Shown in pieces: positions 10,129 through 19,680 of a stretch of 64,000 nucleotides of DNA. Made by a program: the position numbers and the translations under genes. Within the stretch, counting starts at the first letter, position 1; every line of letters begins with the position of its first letter. The notes below the pieces were generated by a model. The model was given only the letters and a program-made list of their open reading frames with translations. It made no database searches and was not told where the DNA came from. This DNA comes from Mycolicibacterium austroafricanum (GTDB lineage: Bacteria; Actinomycetota; Actinomycetes; Mycobacteriales; Mycobacteriaceae), in NCBI RefSeq assembly GCF_000612725.1, contig NZ_HG964450.1, forward strand, positions 196,428 through 260,427, read 5' to 3'.

Positions 10129-11507
10129 CCGGCGAGCCTAGTAGTTGCGGCGGCCGCGACGAAGCGGGCGATGGCCCGAGGATGGGCCGCGGGATGGGTG
10201 TGCAGGTATCCGGCGTGCACGCCGCCCAGCACCGCGCCGTCCTCGACCATCTTCGCGCCACGGCCCGAATACCGCCAGGCGGGCTGCCGGGCATCAACGA
10301 AATGCACTGTGGTGCGGTGGAATTCGTGCCCGACCACGCGGTCGCCGATGTTGTGCAGTGGCGAATCGGCGACGGCCACCGCGTCGCGGTACCCGAGGGT
10401 GAGCGATTCGGTGAACGACGCCGAACCGGAAAGCACACCGCACATCGGATGCCCGTCGAGATCGTCGACCAGGTAGGTGAGGCCGGCGCATTCGGCCTGT
10501 ACCGGCGCACCACCGGCGGCCAGCGCCCTGATCTGCTCGCGTACCACCTCGTTGGCCGACAGCTCGGTGCCGAACTCCTCGGGGAAGCCACCGGGAAGCA
10601 CCAGGGCCGCAGCATCAGGGGGCAGCGGGTCGCACAACGGATCGAACTCCACCACGTCGGCGCCGGAGGCGCAGAGCAGTTCCCGGTGCTCGGCGTAGCC
10701 GAAGGAGAAGGCCCTGCCCGCGGCCAGCGCTACCGTCACCCGCGCGGGTGACGTGCGGGGTGGCGGCGTCCACGGCGCGTCGTCGACGCGGCTCGAAGCC
10801 ACCGACGCCACGGCGGCCAGGTCGACGTGCCGGGCCACCAGCTCGGTCATGGCCTGCACCGCCGCGGTGGCGCGACGTCCGTGCTCGACGGCGGTGACCA
10901 GGCCGAGGTGGCGCGAGGGTACGGCGAGTTCGTCGGCCCGCGGGATCGACCCGAGCACCACCGCCCCGGCCTGTTCGCAGGCCTGGCGCAGCACCTGCTC
11001 GTGGCGGGCGGACCCGACCCGGTTCAGGATCACCCCGGCCAGCCGCACCGAGCTGTCGAACGTGGCGAAACCATGTAAAAGCGCTGCCACACTGTGACTT
11101 TGGCCGCGAGCATCGACGACGAGGACGACGGGAGCGCCGAGCAGCGACGCAACGTGCGCAGTGGATCCCTGAGCGGGGCCGACGGCGGCGTCGCTGATGC
11201 GCCCGTCGAACAGGCCCATCACCCCCTCGACGACCGCGATGTCGGCGTCGTCGCTGCCGTGCCGGTACAGCGGGCCGATCAGAGACTCCCCGACGAGCAC
11301 CGGGTCCAGATTGCGGCCCGGCCGTGCGGTGGCGAGCGCGTGGTAGCCGGGGTCGATGAAGTCAGGACCCACCTTGAACGGCGCCACCCGGTGGCCGGCC
11401 CGCCGCAGCGCGCCCATCAATCCGGTGGCCACCGTGGTCTTTCCGCTGCCGGACGCCGGCGCGGCGATCACCACTGCGGGCGTGCTCAACCCCTCGTCCT
11501 CCCCCAC
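10125..11507 (-). CDS. cobB: Cobyrinic acid a,c-diamide synthase (hydrogenobyrinate a,c-diamide synthase)
   Basis: Glutamine-dependent amidation of the a and c carboxylates of the corrin ring in cobalamin synthesis. The 460-aa protein has an N-terminal ATP-binding domain with P-loop APASGSGKTT (residues 16-25) and PFKVGPDFIDPGYH, and a C-terminal class I glutamine amidotransferase-like domain: nucleophile Cys in VQAECAGLTYL and the conserved GHEFHRTTV segment. It overlaps cysG by four bases. The start used is GTG 11507; an internal start before STPAVVIAAPASG would be about 20 bases downstream. A large inverted repeat separates it from cobO, so the cob genes may form two transcripts. Confidence 0.95.
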   Translation of the reverse strand: MGEDEGLSTPAVVIAAPASGSGKTTVATGLMGALRRAGHRVAPFKVGPDFIDPGYHALATARPGRNLDPVLVGESLIGPLYRHGSDDADIAVVEGVMGLFDGRISDAAVGPAQGSTAHVASLLGAPVVLVVDARGQSHSVAALLHGFATFDSSVRLAGVILNRVGSARHEQVLRQACEQAGAVVLGSIPRADELAVPSRHLGLVTAVEHGRRATAAVQAMTELVARHVDLAAVASVASSRVDDAPWTPPPRTSPARVTVALAAGRAFSFGYAEHRELLCASGADVVEFDPLCDPLPPDAAALVLPGGFPEEFGTELSANEVVREQIRALAAGGAPVQAECAGLTYLVDDLDGHPMCGVLSGSASFTESLTLGYRDAVAVADSPLHNIGDRVVGHEFHRTTVHFVDARQPAWRYSGRGAKMVEDGAVLGGVHAGYLHTHPAAHPRAIARFVAAAATTRLAG

Positions 11508-11532
11508 CCGTCTGCCCCCACCCCTCTGCCTG

Positions 11533-11754
11533 CCCCCACCCCTCTGCGCGAGCGTGCGTGTCTGCGGGCAACACGCCGCCCAAGTTGCGAAATTTGCGCA
11601 CGCTCGGCCGCGATCCGGTCCGCTGCGTCGGCGTGACGCGAGGGACTTTCAGAATTGCGTCGGTCGAGCGCCTGCGTGCGCGAGCGTGCGCAAACTCGGG
11701 GAAATGCCCGGCGTGGCGGCCTCAGACACGCACGCTCGCGCAGAGGGGTGGGGG
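11533..11754. repeat. Nested long inverted repeat between cobB and cobO (MITE-like or strong hairpin)
   Basis: A perfect 32-bp inverted repeat: left arm 11533-11564 and right arm 11723-11754, containing the GCGCGAGCGTGCGTGTCTG core. Inside it is a second perfect 14-bp inverted pair, 11593-11606 and 11681-11694 (TTTGCGCACGCTCG and its complement), sharing the same GAGCGTGCG core. No gene is visible inside the 222 bases. The arrangement fills almost the whole 250-base space between the cobB start and the cobO stop. It could be a miniature inverted-repeat element or a bidirectional transcript-ending structure. Confidence 0.75.
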
Positions 11755-11757
11755 CCG

Positions 11758-12372
11758 TCACCACTCGATCCCTTTCTGGCCTTTGCGGCCCACATCCATC
11801 GGATGCTTGACCTTCGTCATCTCGGTGACCAGATCGGCGGCGTCGACCAGCGCCTGCGGTGCATCACGGCCGGTGATCACGACGTGCTGGGTGCCGGGAC
11901 GGGCCGTCAGCGTCGAGACCACGTCGTCGACGTCGAGCCAGCCCCACTTGAGCGGATAAGTGAACTCGTCGAGCACGTAGAAGTCGTGACGCTCCTCGGA
12001 GAGCCTGCGGGAGATCTCGGCCCAGCCGTCGGCGGCCGCCGCGGCGTGGTCGATCTCGGTGCCGGCCTTGCGCGTCCACGACCAACCCGAGCCCATCTTG
12101 TGCCATTCGACCGGGCCGCCGACACCGCGCTCGTCGTGCGCGCGCCCGAGTTCGCGCAACGCGGTCTCCTCCCCGACCTTCCACTTCGCGCTCTTGACGA
12201 ACTGGAACACCGCGATGTCGAACCCCTGGTTCCACGCGCGCAACGCCATCCCGAAAGCGGCCGTCGACTTACCCTTGCCCGGCCCGGTGTGCACCGCCAG
12301 CAGCGGAGCGTTGCGCCGCGCCCGCGTCGTCAACCCGTCGTCGGGAACCGTCAGCGGCGAACCCTGAGGCAT
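11758..12372 (-). CDS. cobO: Cob(I)yrinic acid a,c-diamide adenosyltransferase
   Basis: Transfers the 5'-deoxyadenosyl group from ATP to cobalt of the corrinoid, giving the adenosylated form used later in cobalamin synthesis and for salvage. The 204-aa length and motifs are those of the CobO/CobA/BtuR family: P-loop HTGPGKGKSTAAFGMALRA (about 28-46), WNQGFDIAVFQFVKS, DFYVLDEFTYPLKWGWLD (Walker B-like), and HVVITGRDAP. The stop lies directly beside the inverted repeat at 11533-11754. It starts with ATG at 12372, 12 bases after the stop of the chelatase gene, and is probably cotranscribed with it. Confidence 0.95.
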   Translation of the reverse strand: MPQGSPLTVPDDGLTTRARRNAPLLAVHTGPGKGKSTAAFGMALRAWNQGFDIAVFQFVKSAKWKVGEETALRELGRAHDERGVGGPVEWHKMGSGWSWTRKAGTEIDHAAAAADGWAEISRRLSEERHDFYVLDEFTYPLKWGWLDVDDVVSTLTARPGTQHVVITGRDAPQALVDAADLVTEMTKVKHPMDVGRKGQKGIEW

Positions 12373-12384
12373 CGCAACACCTTT

Positions 12385-14301
12385 CTACGCGGCGCCCCGG
12401 TCGGCCTGCGCCTTCACCAGAGCGGTCAGATTCTCGGCACGCAAATCGTCCAGCCGCACCGACGGCGCGCCGAGCCGGCGGGCCAGATCCTGCGCCAGAT
12501 CGAGTCGGATGTAAGAGGTTTCACAATCCACCACGACGGCGGCGGCGCCCTCGGCCACCAGCCGGGCGGCCGCGGCGCGGGCCCGGCCCAGCGGATCCGG
12601 CCCGCCCGTGGCGCGGCCGTCGGTGAGTACCACAACCAGGCTCCGGCGGGCGCGGTCCCTGGCCCGTTCCCGCACCACCATGTCGCGCGCGGCCAGCAGA
12701 CCTTGTGCCAGTGGGGTTTTGCCGCCGGTGTCGAAACGGGCCAGCCGCCGGCTGGCGATGTACACCGAGGTGGTCGGCGGCAGCAGCACCCGGGCATCCT
12801 GCCGGCGGAACGTGATGACGGCGACCTTGTCCCGGCGCTGGTAGGCATCCCGCAGCAGCGACAGTGTCGCACCGCTGACCGCCGACATACGGTCGCGGGC
12901 CGCCATCGACCCCGAGGCGTCGACGACGAAGATCACCAGATTGCCCTCGCGGCCTTCGCGTACCGCGCGCCGCACATCGTCGGGCCCCGGACGCACCGCG
13001 CCCGGACCCCGCCGGCGTCCCGCCGCGTTCAGCAGCGTCGCGAACATGTGCAAGCCGTGGCCGGCCCCGGCATCCTCGGTCGCCGCGATCACGGTGCCGG
13101 TGCGATTGCGGGCGCGTGACCGACGACCCGGGGCTCCCTCCCCGACACCGGGGACGACCAGCGCCCTGGTCTTGAACGTGTGCGCCGGTGGCGCGCTCTG
13201 CCCGCTGGGCGATGACGACTTCTGTTGCCGCTCTTGACCTTCCGCGACATCATCGGGATTCGACCCACCGCCCGGCGGGTCAGGCTCCGGATCTGAATCC
13301 GGCGGGCCGTCGACCGACTCCCCGGCCTGTTCCATCGCCTCGTCGAGCCGGTCAGGGTCCAGACCGGGGTCGTCGAACGGGTCGCGGCGCCGCCGGTGCG
13401 GCAGCGCCAGTTCGGCCGCCACCCTGATGTCCTCCTCGCCGACGGTCACATCCCCCGTCGCTTCGCCCGCCCCGGTCGCCGAAACGCGCCATGCGGCGTG
13501 CGCCACCGCGGTGCGCGCCACCACGAGGTCCGCGCGCATCCCGTCGACGTCGAACGCCGCGCACAGCGCGGCGATGCGTCGTAATTCGTTGTCGGGCAGC
13601 ACCACATCGGCGATCAGCGCACGCGCCTTGGCGATCTGGGCGGCCAGGTCGGCGTCTGCGGCGGCGTAGCGTTCGGCGAATGCCGCCGGGTCGGCCTCGT
13701 AGGCCAACCGGGACCGGATCACCTCGACGCGGACGTCGACGTCGCGGGAGGCAGCCACGTCGACGGTGAGCCCGAACCGGTCGAGCAGCTGTGGGCGCAA
13801 CTCTCCCTCCTCGGGGTTCATCGTGCCGATCAGCACGAACCGGGCATCGTGGCTGTGCGAGACGCCGTCGCGTTCGATGTGGACCCGGCCCATCGCGGCC
13901 GCGTCGAGCAGCACGTCGACGAGGTGGTCGTGCAGCAGGTTGACCTCGTCGACGTAGAGCACCCCGCGATGTGCCCGCGCCAGCAGACCGGGCGAGAACG
14001 CGTGCTCGCCGTCGCGCAGCACCTTCTGCAGATCCAGCGAGCCCACGACGCGGTCCTCGGTGGCGCCGATCGGCAGCTCAACCAATTGACCGCCGTGCTC
14101 ACCGGACGCCGCGAAGGCCGCCGACAAGACGTGCGCCAGCCCGCGCACGGCGGTCGATTTCGCGGTGCCCTTCTCGCCGCGGATCAGCACTCCGCCGATG
14201 TCGGGCCGCACCGCGCACAGCACCAGTGCCAGCCGCAGCCGGTCGTGTCCGATGACCGCGCTGAACGGATAGATCGGCGGCGACGATTCCGGGGACGTCA
14301 C
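12385..14301 (-). CDS. Magnesium/cobalt-chelatase-type AAA+ and vWA fusion protein (ChlI/ChlD-like)
   Basis: A 638-aa fusion of a ChlI-like AAA+ ATPase (Walker [15 protein letters not shown] at about 40-54, Walker [10 protein letters not shown] at about 115) and a C-terminal von Willebrand factor A domain with an intact MIDAS motif ([11 protein letters not shown], about 455). A Pro/Asp/Gly-rich acidic linker joins them. Orthologue of Rv2850c by position. Mycobacteria make no chlorophyll, so in this cob neighbourhood it is most likely the ATPase partner of CobN for aerobic cobalt insertion; that role is inference. It overlaps the upstream GNAT gene by four bases (GTGA) and is followed by cobO. 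Confidence 0.88.
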   Translation of the reverse strand: MTSPESSPPIYPFSAVIGHDRLRLALVLCAVRPDIGGVLIRGEKGTAKSTAVRGLAHVLSAAFAASGEHGGQLVELPIGATEDRVVGSLDLQKVLRDGEHAFSPGLLARAHRGVLYVDEVNLLHDHLVDVLLDAAAMGRVHIERDGVSHSHDARFVLIGTMNPEEGELRPQLLDRFGLTVDVAASRDVDVRVEVIRSRLAYEADPAAFAERYAAADADLAAQIAKARALIADVVLPDNELRRIAALCAAFDVDGMRADLVVARTAVAHAAWRVSATGAGEATGDVTVGEEDIRVAAELALPHRRRRDPFDDPGLDPDRLDEAMEQAGESVDGPPDSDPEPDPPGGGSNPDDVAEGQERQQKSSSPSGQSAPPAHTFKTRALVVPGVGEGAPGRRSRARNRTGTVIAATEDAGAGHGLHMFATLLNAAGRRRGPGAVRPGPDDVRRAVREGREGNLVIFVVDASGSMAARDRMSAVSGATLSLLRDAYQRRDKVAVITFRRQDARVLLPPTTSVYIASRRLARFDTGGKTPLAQGLLAARDMVVRERARDRARRSLVVVLTDGRATGGPDPLGRARAAAARLVAEGAAAVVVDCETSYIRLDLAQDLARRLGAPSVRLDDLRAENLTALVKAQADRGAA

Positions 14302-14744
14302 GGCTTGACCATCGGGACGTGCGGAATCCCGTCGTCGAGAAATTCGTCGCCGTCACGGACGAAGCCGTGCCTGCGGTACATCTCCTCGAGGTAGGTCTGG
14401 GCGTTGATGTGGCACGGGTAGTCGCCGACCTCCGCGAGCGCGGCCTGCAACAGCCTGGCGGTGTGGCCGTTGCCGCGATCGCCGCGCTTGGTGCACACGC
14501 GACCGATCCGGAACGCCTTCTGCCCGGCCGGATGTTCCTCCATCAGACGCAAAGTCGAGATGACCTCCCCTTCGGGGTTCTCCAACCAGAAGTGTCGCGT
14601 CTCCGCCAGCAGGTCGCGACCGTCGAGTTCGGGGTACGGGGTGGCCTGCTCGACGACGAAGACCTCGACACGCAGCTTGAGCAACTCGTAGAGCGTCGCT
14701 GCGTCCAGGTCCTTGGCCCAACTGCGACGCAGCGCCACTGTCAT
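14298..14744 (-). CDS. GNAT acetyltransferase, ElaA-like
   Basis: A 148-aa GCN5-related N-acetyltransferase of the ElaA type. It shows [25 protein letters not shown] (typical ElaA start of the fold), the acetyl-CoA-binding loop region [22 protein letters not shown], and the C-terminal [18 protein letters not shown] motif. Substrate unknown; GNATs acetylate small molecules or proteins with acetyl-CoA. Start ATG 14744 was chosen over a longer arginine-rich frame because AGGAC lies upstream and the fold begins directly. Same slot as Rv2851c of M. tuberculosis, between mqo and the chelatase-like gene, overlapping the latter by four bases. Confidence 0.87.
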   Translation of the reverse strand: MTVALRRSWAKDLDAATLYELLKLRVEVFVVEQATPYPELDGRDLLAETRHFWLENPEGEVISTLRLMEEHPAGQKAFRIGRVCTKRGDRGNGHTARLLQAALAEVGDYPCHINAQTYLEEMYRRHGFVRDGDEFLDDGIPHVPMVKP

Positions 14745-14758
14745 CCGGCAGTCCTGAG

Positions 14759-16315
14759 TCAGACGGTGGCCGCGGCCGGGGAATGCTCGGTGCCGGCCGT
14801 CGATTCGTCGGCGGTGGTGGCGGGGATGCTGCTGGCGGGCTTGTCCAGTTTGAGCACCGCGGTCCCGTGCGCCCACACCTCTTCGAAGAGTTTGGGTTCG
14901 TCGGACAGTGCGGTACCGAGCGACGGGACCATCTCCTTGAGTTTGGGCTCCCAGCTCGGGTACCGGTCCGAGAAGCACCGCTTCATGACGTCGAACATCG
15001 CCGGCACCGCCGTCGACGCGCCTGGGGACGCGCCGAGCAATCCGGCGATGCTGCCGTCGGCGGCCGCGAGCACCGTCGTCCCGAACTCCAGCACCCCGCC
15101 CTTGCCCTTGGCCTTGCGGATCACCTGCACGCGCTGCCCCGCGATATCCAGCTCCCAGTCGGAATCCCTTGCGCTGGGCGCGAAGTCACGCAGATTCTCG
15201 ACGCGGGCCGACTCACTGAGCAGCAGCTGGCCGATCAGGTACTTCAGCAGCCCCATCTCGGTGAGGCCGACACCCAGCATCGAGACCAGGTTGTCGGGCC
15301 TGACCGAGAACGGCAGGTCGGTGACCTTGCCCTGCTTGAGGAACTTCGGCGACCACCCGGCGAACGGGCCGAACAGCAACCACGACTTCTCGTTGATCAC
15401 GCGGGTGTCCAGGTGGGGCACCGACATCGGCGGGGCGCCCAGCGGCGGCAAGCCGTACACCTTCGCCTGGTGCCGCGCCGTCAGGTCCTGATTGCCGGTG
15501 CGCAGCCACTGGCCGCCGACCGGGAAGCCGCCGAATCCCTTGGCCTCCTTGATGCCGGCCTTCTGCAGCAGCGGCAGCGCGCCGCCGCCGGCGCCGACGA
15601 AGACGAACTTGGCGTTGATGGTGCGTTTCTGCCCGGTACGGCGGTTGGCGATCTTGACCGTCCACGTGCCGTCGGAGCCCTGGGTGAGGTTGACCACCTC
15701 GTGCCCGAACAGAGTGGTCATGCCGTGCTTGGCACCGAACCCGAGGAGTTGCCGCGACAGCGATCCGAAGTCGACGTCGGTGCCGTCCTGGGTCCAGTTG
15801 AGCCCGACCGGGTTCGAGAAGTCACGCTTCTCGGCCATCAACGGCAGCCGGCGCGCGAACTCGTCACTGTCGTCGATGTACTCCATCGTCGCGAACAGTG
15901 GGTTGGTGACCAGTGCGTCGTAGCGCCTGCGCAGGTACTGCACGTTGTCCGCGCCGGTGACGAAGCTGACGTGCGGGATCGGGTTGAGGAAGCTGCGCAC
16001 GTCGGGCAGCACGCCGTTCTCGACGGCGTAGGTCCAGAACTGCCGCGACACCTGGAACTGCTCGTTGACGCTCACCGCCTTGGTGATGTCGATGGAGCCG
16101 TCGGGCCGGGCCGGCGTGTAGTTCAGCTCACACAGCGCCGAGTGGCCCGTGCCCGCGTTGTTCCACGGATCGCTGCTCTCGGCGGCCGCACCGTCGAGGC
16201 GCTCGACCAACGTCATCGACCAGTTCGGTTCCACCAAACGCAGCAGCGCACTGAGGGTGGCGCTCATGATGCCCGCTCCGACCAGCAGGACGTCGGTCTT
16301 GTGTGGTTCTGACAC
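14759..16315 (-). CDS. mqo: Malate:quinone oxidoreductase
   Basis: FAD-dependent, membrane-associated oxidation of malate to oxaloacetate with electrons passed to menaquinone, an alternative to NAD-malate dehydrogenase in the TCA cycle. The 518-aa protein has the N-terminal FAD-binding motif [18 protein letters not shown] (residues 8-25), the Mqo signature [18 protein letters not shown], and C-terminal [15 protein letters not shown]. The last 25 residues are an Ala/Thr/Ser-rich tail that family members usually lack. Start GTG 16315. It is divergent from the hydrolase gene across a 140-base gap. M. tuberculosis carries a PE_PGRS gene in that gap; here there is none. Confidence 0.96.
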
Positions 16316-16455
16316 CTTTTCGATGGTCCTTCGTGGTTGCTGCCCGTTGAAAACGGCTTACCGGTGTTCAGGTTATCCCGCCTGACTCGCCGGTAACCCG
16401 CCGACCACGACCCAAGACCTCTCCGTGGCCGCGTCGCGCCACTAGGGTGGCTTTC

Positions 16456-17478
16456 GTGTCTGGATGGGAGCCCGACGTGCTGCCCGGATACTGGCAGTGC
16501 ACCTTCGCTCTGGGACCCGATCCCGACGGTGAGGGTGAGCTCGAGGCCACGCTGGTGCGCCGGGGCGATCCCGAGCCGTCGGCACGTCACGCGGTACTGG
16601 TGGTGCACGGTTTCACCGACTACTTCTTCAACACCGAGCTCGCCGACCGCTTCGCGGCCCGCGGATTCGCTTTCTACGCGCTCGACCTGCACAAATGCGG
16701 CCGGTCGCACCGGGAGGGCCAGACTCCGCACTTCACCACGGACCTGGCGCGCTACGACGTCGAGCTCGAACGCGCGCTCGATGCGATCGCCGCGGTGGGC
16801 CCGGCCCGCGTGCTGGTCTACGGCCACTCGGCGGGCGGTCTGGTGGTCTCGTTGTGGCTGGACCGGCTGCGCGCGCGGCGGGCCACCGCGCGCAAGGGGG
16901 TGTCCGGACTGGTGCTCAACAGCCCGTGGCTCGACCTGCAGGGGCCCGCGATCCTGCGCACCCCGCCCACGTCGGTGGCCCTGATGGCGATGCGGCGTGT
17001 GCGCAAACACAGAGTGGTGCGCCGCCCCACCGAGGGCGGCTACGGCACCACCCTGCACAGGGATTACTTCGGCGAGTTCGAGTACAACCTGCAGTGGAAA
17101 CCGGTCGGCGGGTTTCCGGTCACGGTCGGCTGGATTCATGCCATCAGGCGCGCGCAGTCCCGGCTGCACCGCGGCCTGGATGTCGGCGTGCCCAATCTGA
17201 TCCTGCGGTCGGACCGCAGTGTGCGCGAGGTCGCCGACCCGGCGTCGATCCAGCGGGGCGACGCCGTGCTGGACGTCGCCCAGATCGCGCGCTGGGCCGG
17301 GTGCATCGGCAACCGCACGACGGTGGTGCCGGTCACCGACGCCAAGCACGATGTGTTCCTGTCTCTGCCGGAGCCGCGGCGCGCGGCCTACGCCGAGCTT
17401 GACCGCTGGCTGGACTGGTACCTGGCCGAGGCCTCGGCCACCTCACCACAATCCGACGGGGGCGCAGGCCATGGCTGA
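16456..17478 (+). CDS. Alpha/beta hydrolase, lysophospholipase-like (Rv2854-like)
   Basis: A serine hydrolase of about 340 aa with the alpha/beta-hydrolase fold. Visible are the oxyanion-hole strand VLVVHGFTDYF (about 47), the nucleophile elbow GHSAGG (Ser about 121), an acid candidate in LILRSDRS, and a C-terminal His in TDAKHDVFLSLPEP, giving a complete catalytic triad. Similar to monoacylglycerol lipases and lysophospholipases; the substrate is unknown. Start GTG 16456 was chosen because AGGGTGG lies just upstream; GTG 16447 would add three residues. Its end overlaps the mtr start by eight bases, so the two genes are cotranscribed as in M. tuberculosis. Confidence 0.85.
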   Translation: MSGWEPDVLPGYWQCTFALGPDPDGEGELEATLVRRGDPEPSARHAVLVVHGFTDYFFNTELADRFAARGFAFYALDLHKCGRSHREGQTPHFTTDLARYDVELERALDAIAAVGPARVLVYGHSAGGLVVSLWLDRLRARRATARKGVSGLVLNSPWLDLQGPAILRTPPTSVALMAMRRVRKHRVVRRPTEGGYGTTLHRDYFGEFEYNLQWKPVGGFPVTVGWIHAIRRAQSRLHRGLDVGVPNLILRSDRSVREVADPASIQRGDAVLDVAQIARWAGCIGNRTTVVPVTDAKHDVFLSLPEPRRAAYAELDRWLDWYLAEASATSPQSDGGAGHG

Positions 17479-18880
17479 CTTCGACATCGCGATCATCGGT
17501 ACCGGCTCCGGCAACTCGATCCTCGACGAGCGGTACGTCGACAAGCGGGTGGCCATCTGCGAGGAAGGGGTTTTCGGCGGTACCTGCCTGAATGTCGGCT
17601 GTATCCCGACGAAGATGTTCGTCTACGCCGCCGGGGTCGCCCACGATATCCGCGAGTCGAGCCGCTTCGGGGTGGACAGCCACATCGATAAAGTGCGGTG
17701 GACCGACATCGTGTCGCGGGTGTTCGGCCGGATCGACCCGCTGGCCAGCGGCGGCGAGCACTACCGCCGGTCGTCGCCGAACGTGGAGGTCTTCGCCAGC
17801 CACGCCCGGTTCGTCCCCGGTTCCGGCGACGGGTACCGGCTGTGCACCGCGGACGGCGACGAGTTCACCGCCGAGCAGGTGGTGATCGCCGCAGGCGCGC
17901 GGGCTACCGTGCCGCCTGCGATCGCCGACTGCGGCGTGAAGTTTCACACCAGCGACACCATCATGCGGATCTCGGAACTCCCCGAACACCTGGTCATCGT
18001 CGGCGGCGGGTTCGTGGCGGCCGAGTTCGCGCACGTCTTCTCGTCGCTGGGGTCACGCGTGACGATCGTGCTGCGCGGCACCACGATGCTCTCGCACTGC
18101 GACGACACCGTGTGCGAACGGTTCACCGACATCGCGGGCAAGAAGTGGGAGATCCGCAGCCGGCGCAACGTCGTCGGCGGCCAGTCCGACGAGTCCGGAT
18201 TGACGCTGCGACTCGACGACGACTCGACCGTGCACGCCGACGCGCTGCTGGTGGCTACCGGCCGCGTGCCCAACGGAGACCTCCTCGACGCTCACCATGC
18301 GGGTGTCGAGGTTGCGGACGGTCTCGTCGTCGTCGACGAATTCCAGCGCACCACAGCGCGGAACATCTTCGCCCTCGGTGATGTCAGCTCGCCGTATCAG
18401 CTCAAGCACGTCGCCAACCACGAGGCGCGCGTGGTCAGACACAACCTGCTGCAGGGCTGGGACGACACCGAGAACCTGATGCCCGCCAATCACCGCAACG
18501 TGCCGTCGGCGGTGTTCACCGAACCTCAGATCGCCTGTGTGGGACTGACCGAGAACGAGGCGCGCTCAGCCGGTTATCGCATCCGCTCCAAGGTGCAGGA
18601 CTATGGCGACGTCGCGTACGGCTGGGCGATGGAGGATTCCACCGGGTTCGCCAAGCTGATCGTCGACGACGACACCGGGCTGCTGCTCGGCGCGCACATC
18701 ATGGGTCATCAGGCCTCGTCGATCATCCAGCCGATCGTGCAGGCGATGGCGTTCGATCTGCCCGCGCAGGACATGGCGCGGGGCCAGTACTGGATTCACC
18801 CGGCGCTGCCGGAGGTCGTCGAGAATGCGCTGCTCGCGCTGTGCGGTGAGCCGCCGTGGCCGCCTTCGAAGCGGCACTAG
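17471..18880 (+). CDS. mtr: Mycothione reductase
   Basis: NADPH-dependent flavoprotein disulfide reductase that regenerates mycothiol, the actinobacterial thiol buffer. The 469-aa protein has the FAD site DIAIIGTGSGNSILDER, the redox-active disulfide GGTCLNVGCIPTK (Cys about 39 and 44), the NADPH site HLVIVGGGFVAAEFAHVFSSLG, the second FAD motif NIFALGDVSSPYQLKHVAN, and the C-terminal His-Glu-type active-site segment YWIHPALPEVVENALL. The GSGNS variant of the first loop is characteristic of mycothione rather than glutathione reductases. ATG 17471 overlaps the preceding hydrolase gene. It converges on the sigma-factor gene, with only seven bases between stops. Confidence 0.95.
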   Translation: MADFDIAIIGTGSGNSILDERYVDKRVAICEEGVFGGTCLNVGCIPTKMFVYAAGVAHDIRESSRFGVDSHIDKVRWTDIVSRVFGRIDPLASGGEHYRRSSPNVEVFASHARFVPGSGDGYRLCTADGDEFTAEQVVIAAGARATVPPAIADCGVKFHTSDTIMRISELPEHLVIVGGGFVAAEFAHVFSSLGSRVTIVLRGTTMLSHCDDTVCERFTDIAGKKWEIRSRRNVVGGQSDESGLTLRLDDDSTVHADALLVATGRVPNGDLLDAHHAGVEVADGLVVVDEFQRTTARNIFALGDVSSPYQLKHVANHEARVVRHNLLQGWDDTENLMPANHRNVPSAVFTEPQIACVGLTENEARSAGYRIRSKVQDYGDVAYGWAMEDSTGFAKLIVDDDTGLLLGAHIMGHQASSIIQPIVQAMAFDLPAQDMARGQYWIHPALPEVVENALLALCGEPPWPPSKRH

Positions 18881-18887
18881 GGAGACG

Positions 18888-19475
18888 TCAGGCGGCCGCG
18901 GCGTCGCGCAGGTAGCCGCGGGCGGTTGCGACGTCCACCAACAAGCTACGGAGGGCTCGACGGCCACGGTGCAGGCGTGACATGACGGTGCCGACCGGGA
19001 TGTCGAGGATGAGCGCGATCTCCTTGTAGCGCAGACCTTCTACGTCGGCGTAGTACACCACCAGGCGCTGGTCTTCGCGCAGCCGCCCGAGCGCGTCCCT
19101 GACCTCGTCGTCTCCCAGCGCTTCGAGTGCGGCGAGTTCGGCGGACGGCAGACCGGTGGAGGAATGACGGCCGTGCCCGGCCAGCTGCGCGTCGGTGATG
19201 TCCTCGGAGAGAACCTCTTCCGGCCGGCACTGAGCCCGGCGGTAGGACTTGATCCATGTGTTGGTCATGATGCGCAGCAGCCAGGCGCGGACGTTCGTGC
19301 CGTCCTCGAATCGGTGGAATCCGCCGTACGCCTTGACCATCGTCTCCTGCACCAGGTCCTCGGCGTCGGCGACGCTGCCGGTGTAGCGGCGCGCAGCGCG
19401 GTAGAGCTGATCGAGCAGCGGCAGCACGTCTCGCTCGAACCGTTGCAGGACAGTGTCTTCCGGCGGTGAATCCAT
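18888..19475 (-). CDS. ECF sigma factor, SigH-like
   Basis: A 195-aa extracytoplasmic-function sigma factor. Region 2 is [28 protein letters not shown] followed by [22 protein letters not shown]; region 4 is [21 protein letters not shown] and [21 protein letters not shown]. These stretches resemble mycobacterial SigH (the redox/heat-shock ECF12 group) more than SigE or SigL. SigH is normally followed by its anti-sigma factor RshA, a small zinc protein with HxxxCxxC; none is encoded next to this gene. ATG 19475 with GGAGG about eight bases upstream. Probably a SigH paralogue; a different ECF group cannot be fully excluded. Confidence 0.88.
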   Translation of the reverse strand: MDSPPEDTVLQRFERDVLPLLDQLYRAARRYTGSVADAEDLVQETMVKAYGGFHRFEDGTNVRAWLLRIMTNTWIKSYRRAQCRPEEVLSEDITDAQLAGHGRHSSTGLPSAELAALEALGDDEVRDALGRLREDQRLVVYYADVEGLRYKEIALILDIPVGTVMSRLHRGRRALRSLLVDVATARGYLRDAAAA

Positions 19476-19603
19476 CACTGGACCTCCAAATAAATTGTCT
19501 GGCTGTTGATTCCACTGTATGGAGGATCTCCGCATCTGGACGATTCGCATAGAAACCACAAACATTTGGGAATCGTGTGAAGGTGACCGGCGCAGCCGGC
19601 GAG

Positions 19604-19627
19604 GCCGATACATATGCCGATACATAT
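19604..19627 (+). promoter_or_regulatory. Tandem 12-bp direct repeat upstream of the response regulator
   Basis: Two exact consecutive copies of CCGATACATATG (19604-19615 and 19616-19627) lie 54 bases upstream of the response-regulator start in the 205-base space shared with the divergent sigma-factor gene. OmpR/PhoB-type regulators bind as head-to-tail dimers to direct repeats spaced about one helical turn, so this is a good candidate autoregulatory site. It contains the most AT-rich sequence nearby. Confidence 0.5.
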
Positions 19628-19680
19628 GAGGTCTCTATGAGGGTGGTGACGGATGCGGCCGCGGCGGCGACAATGGTCGG

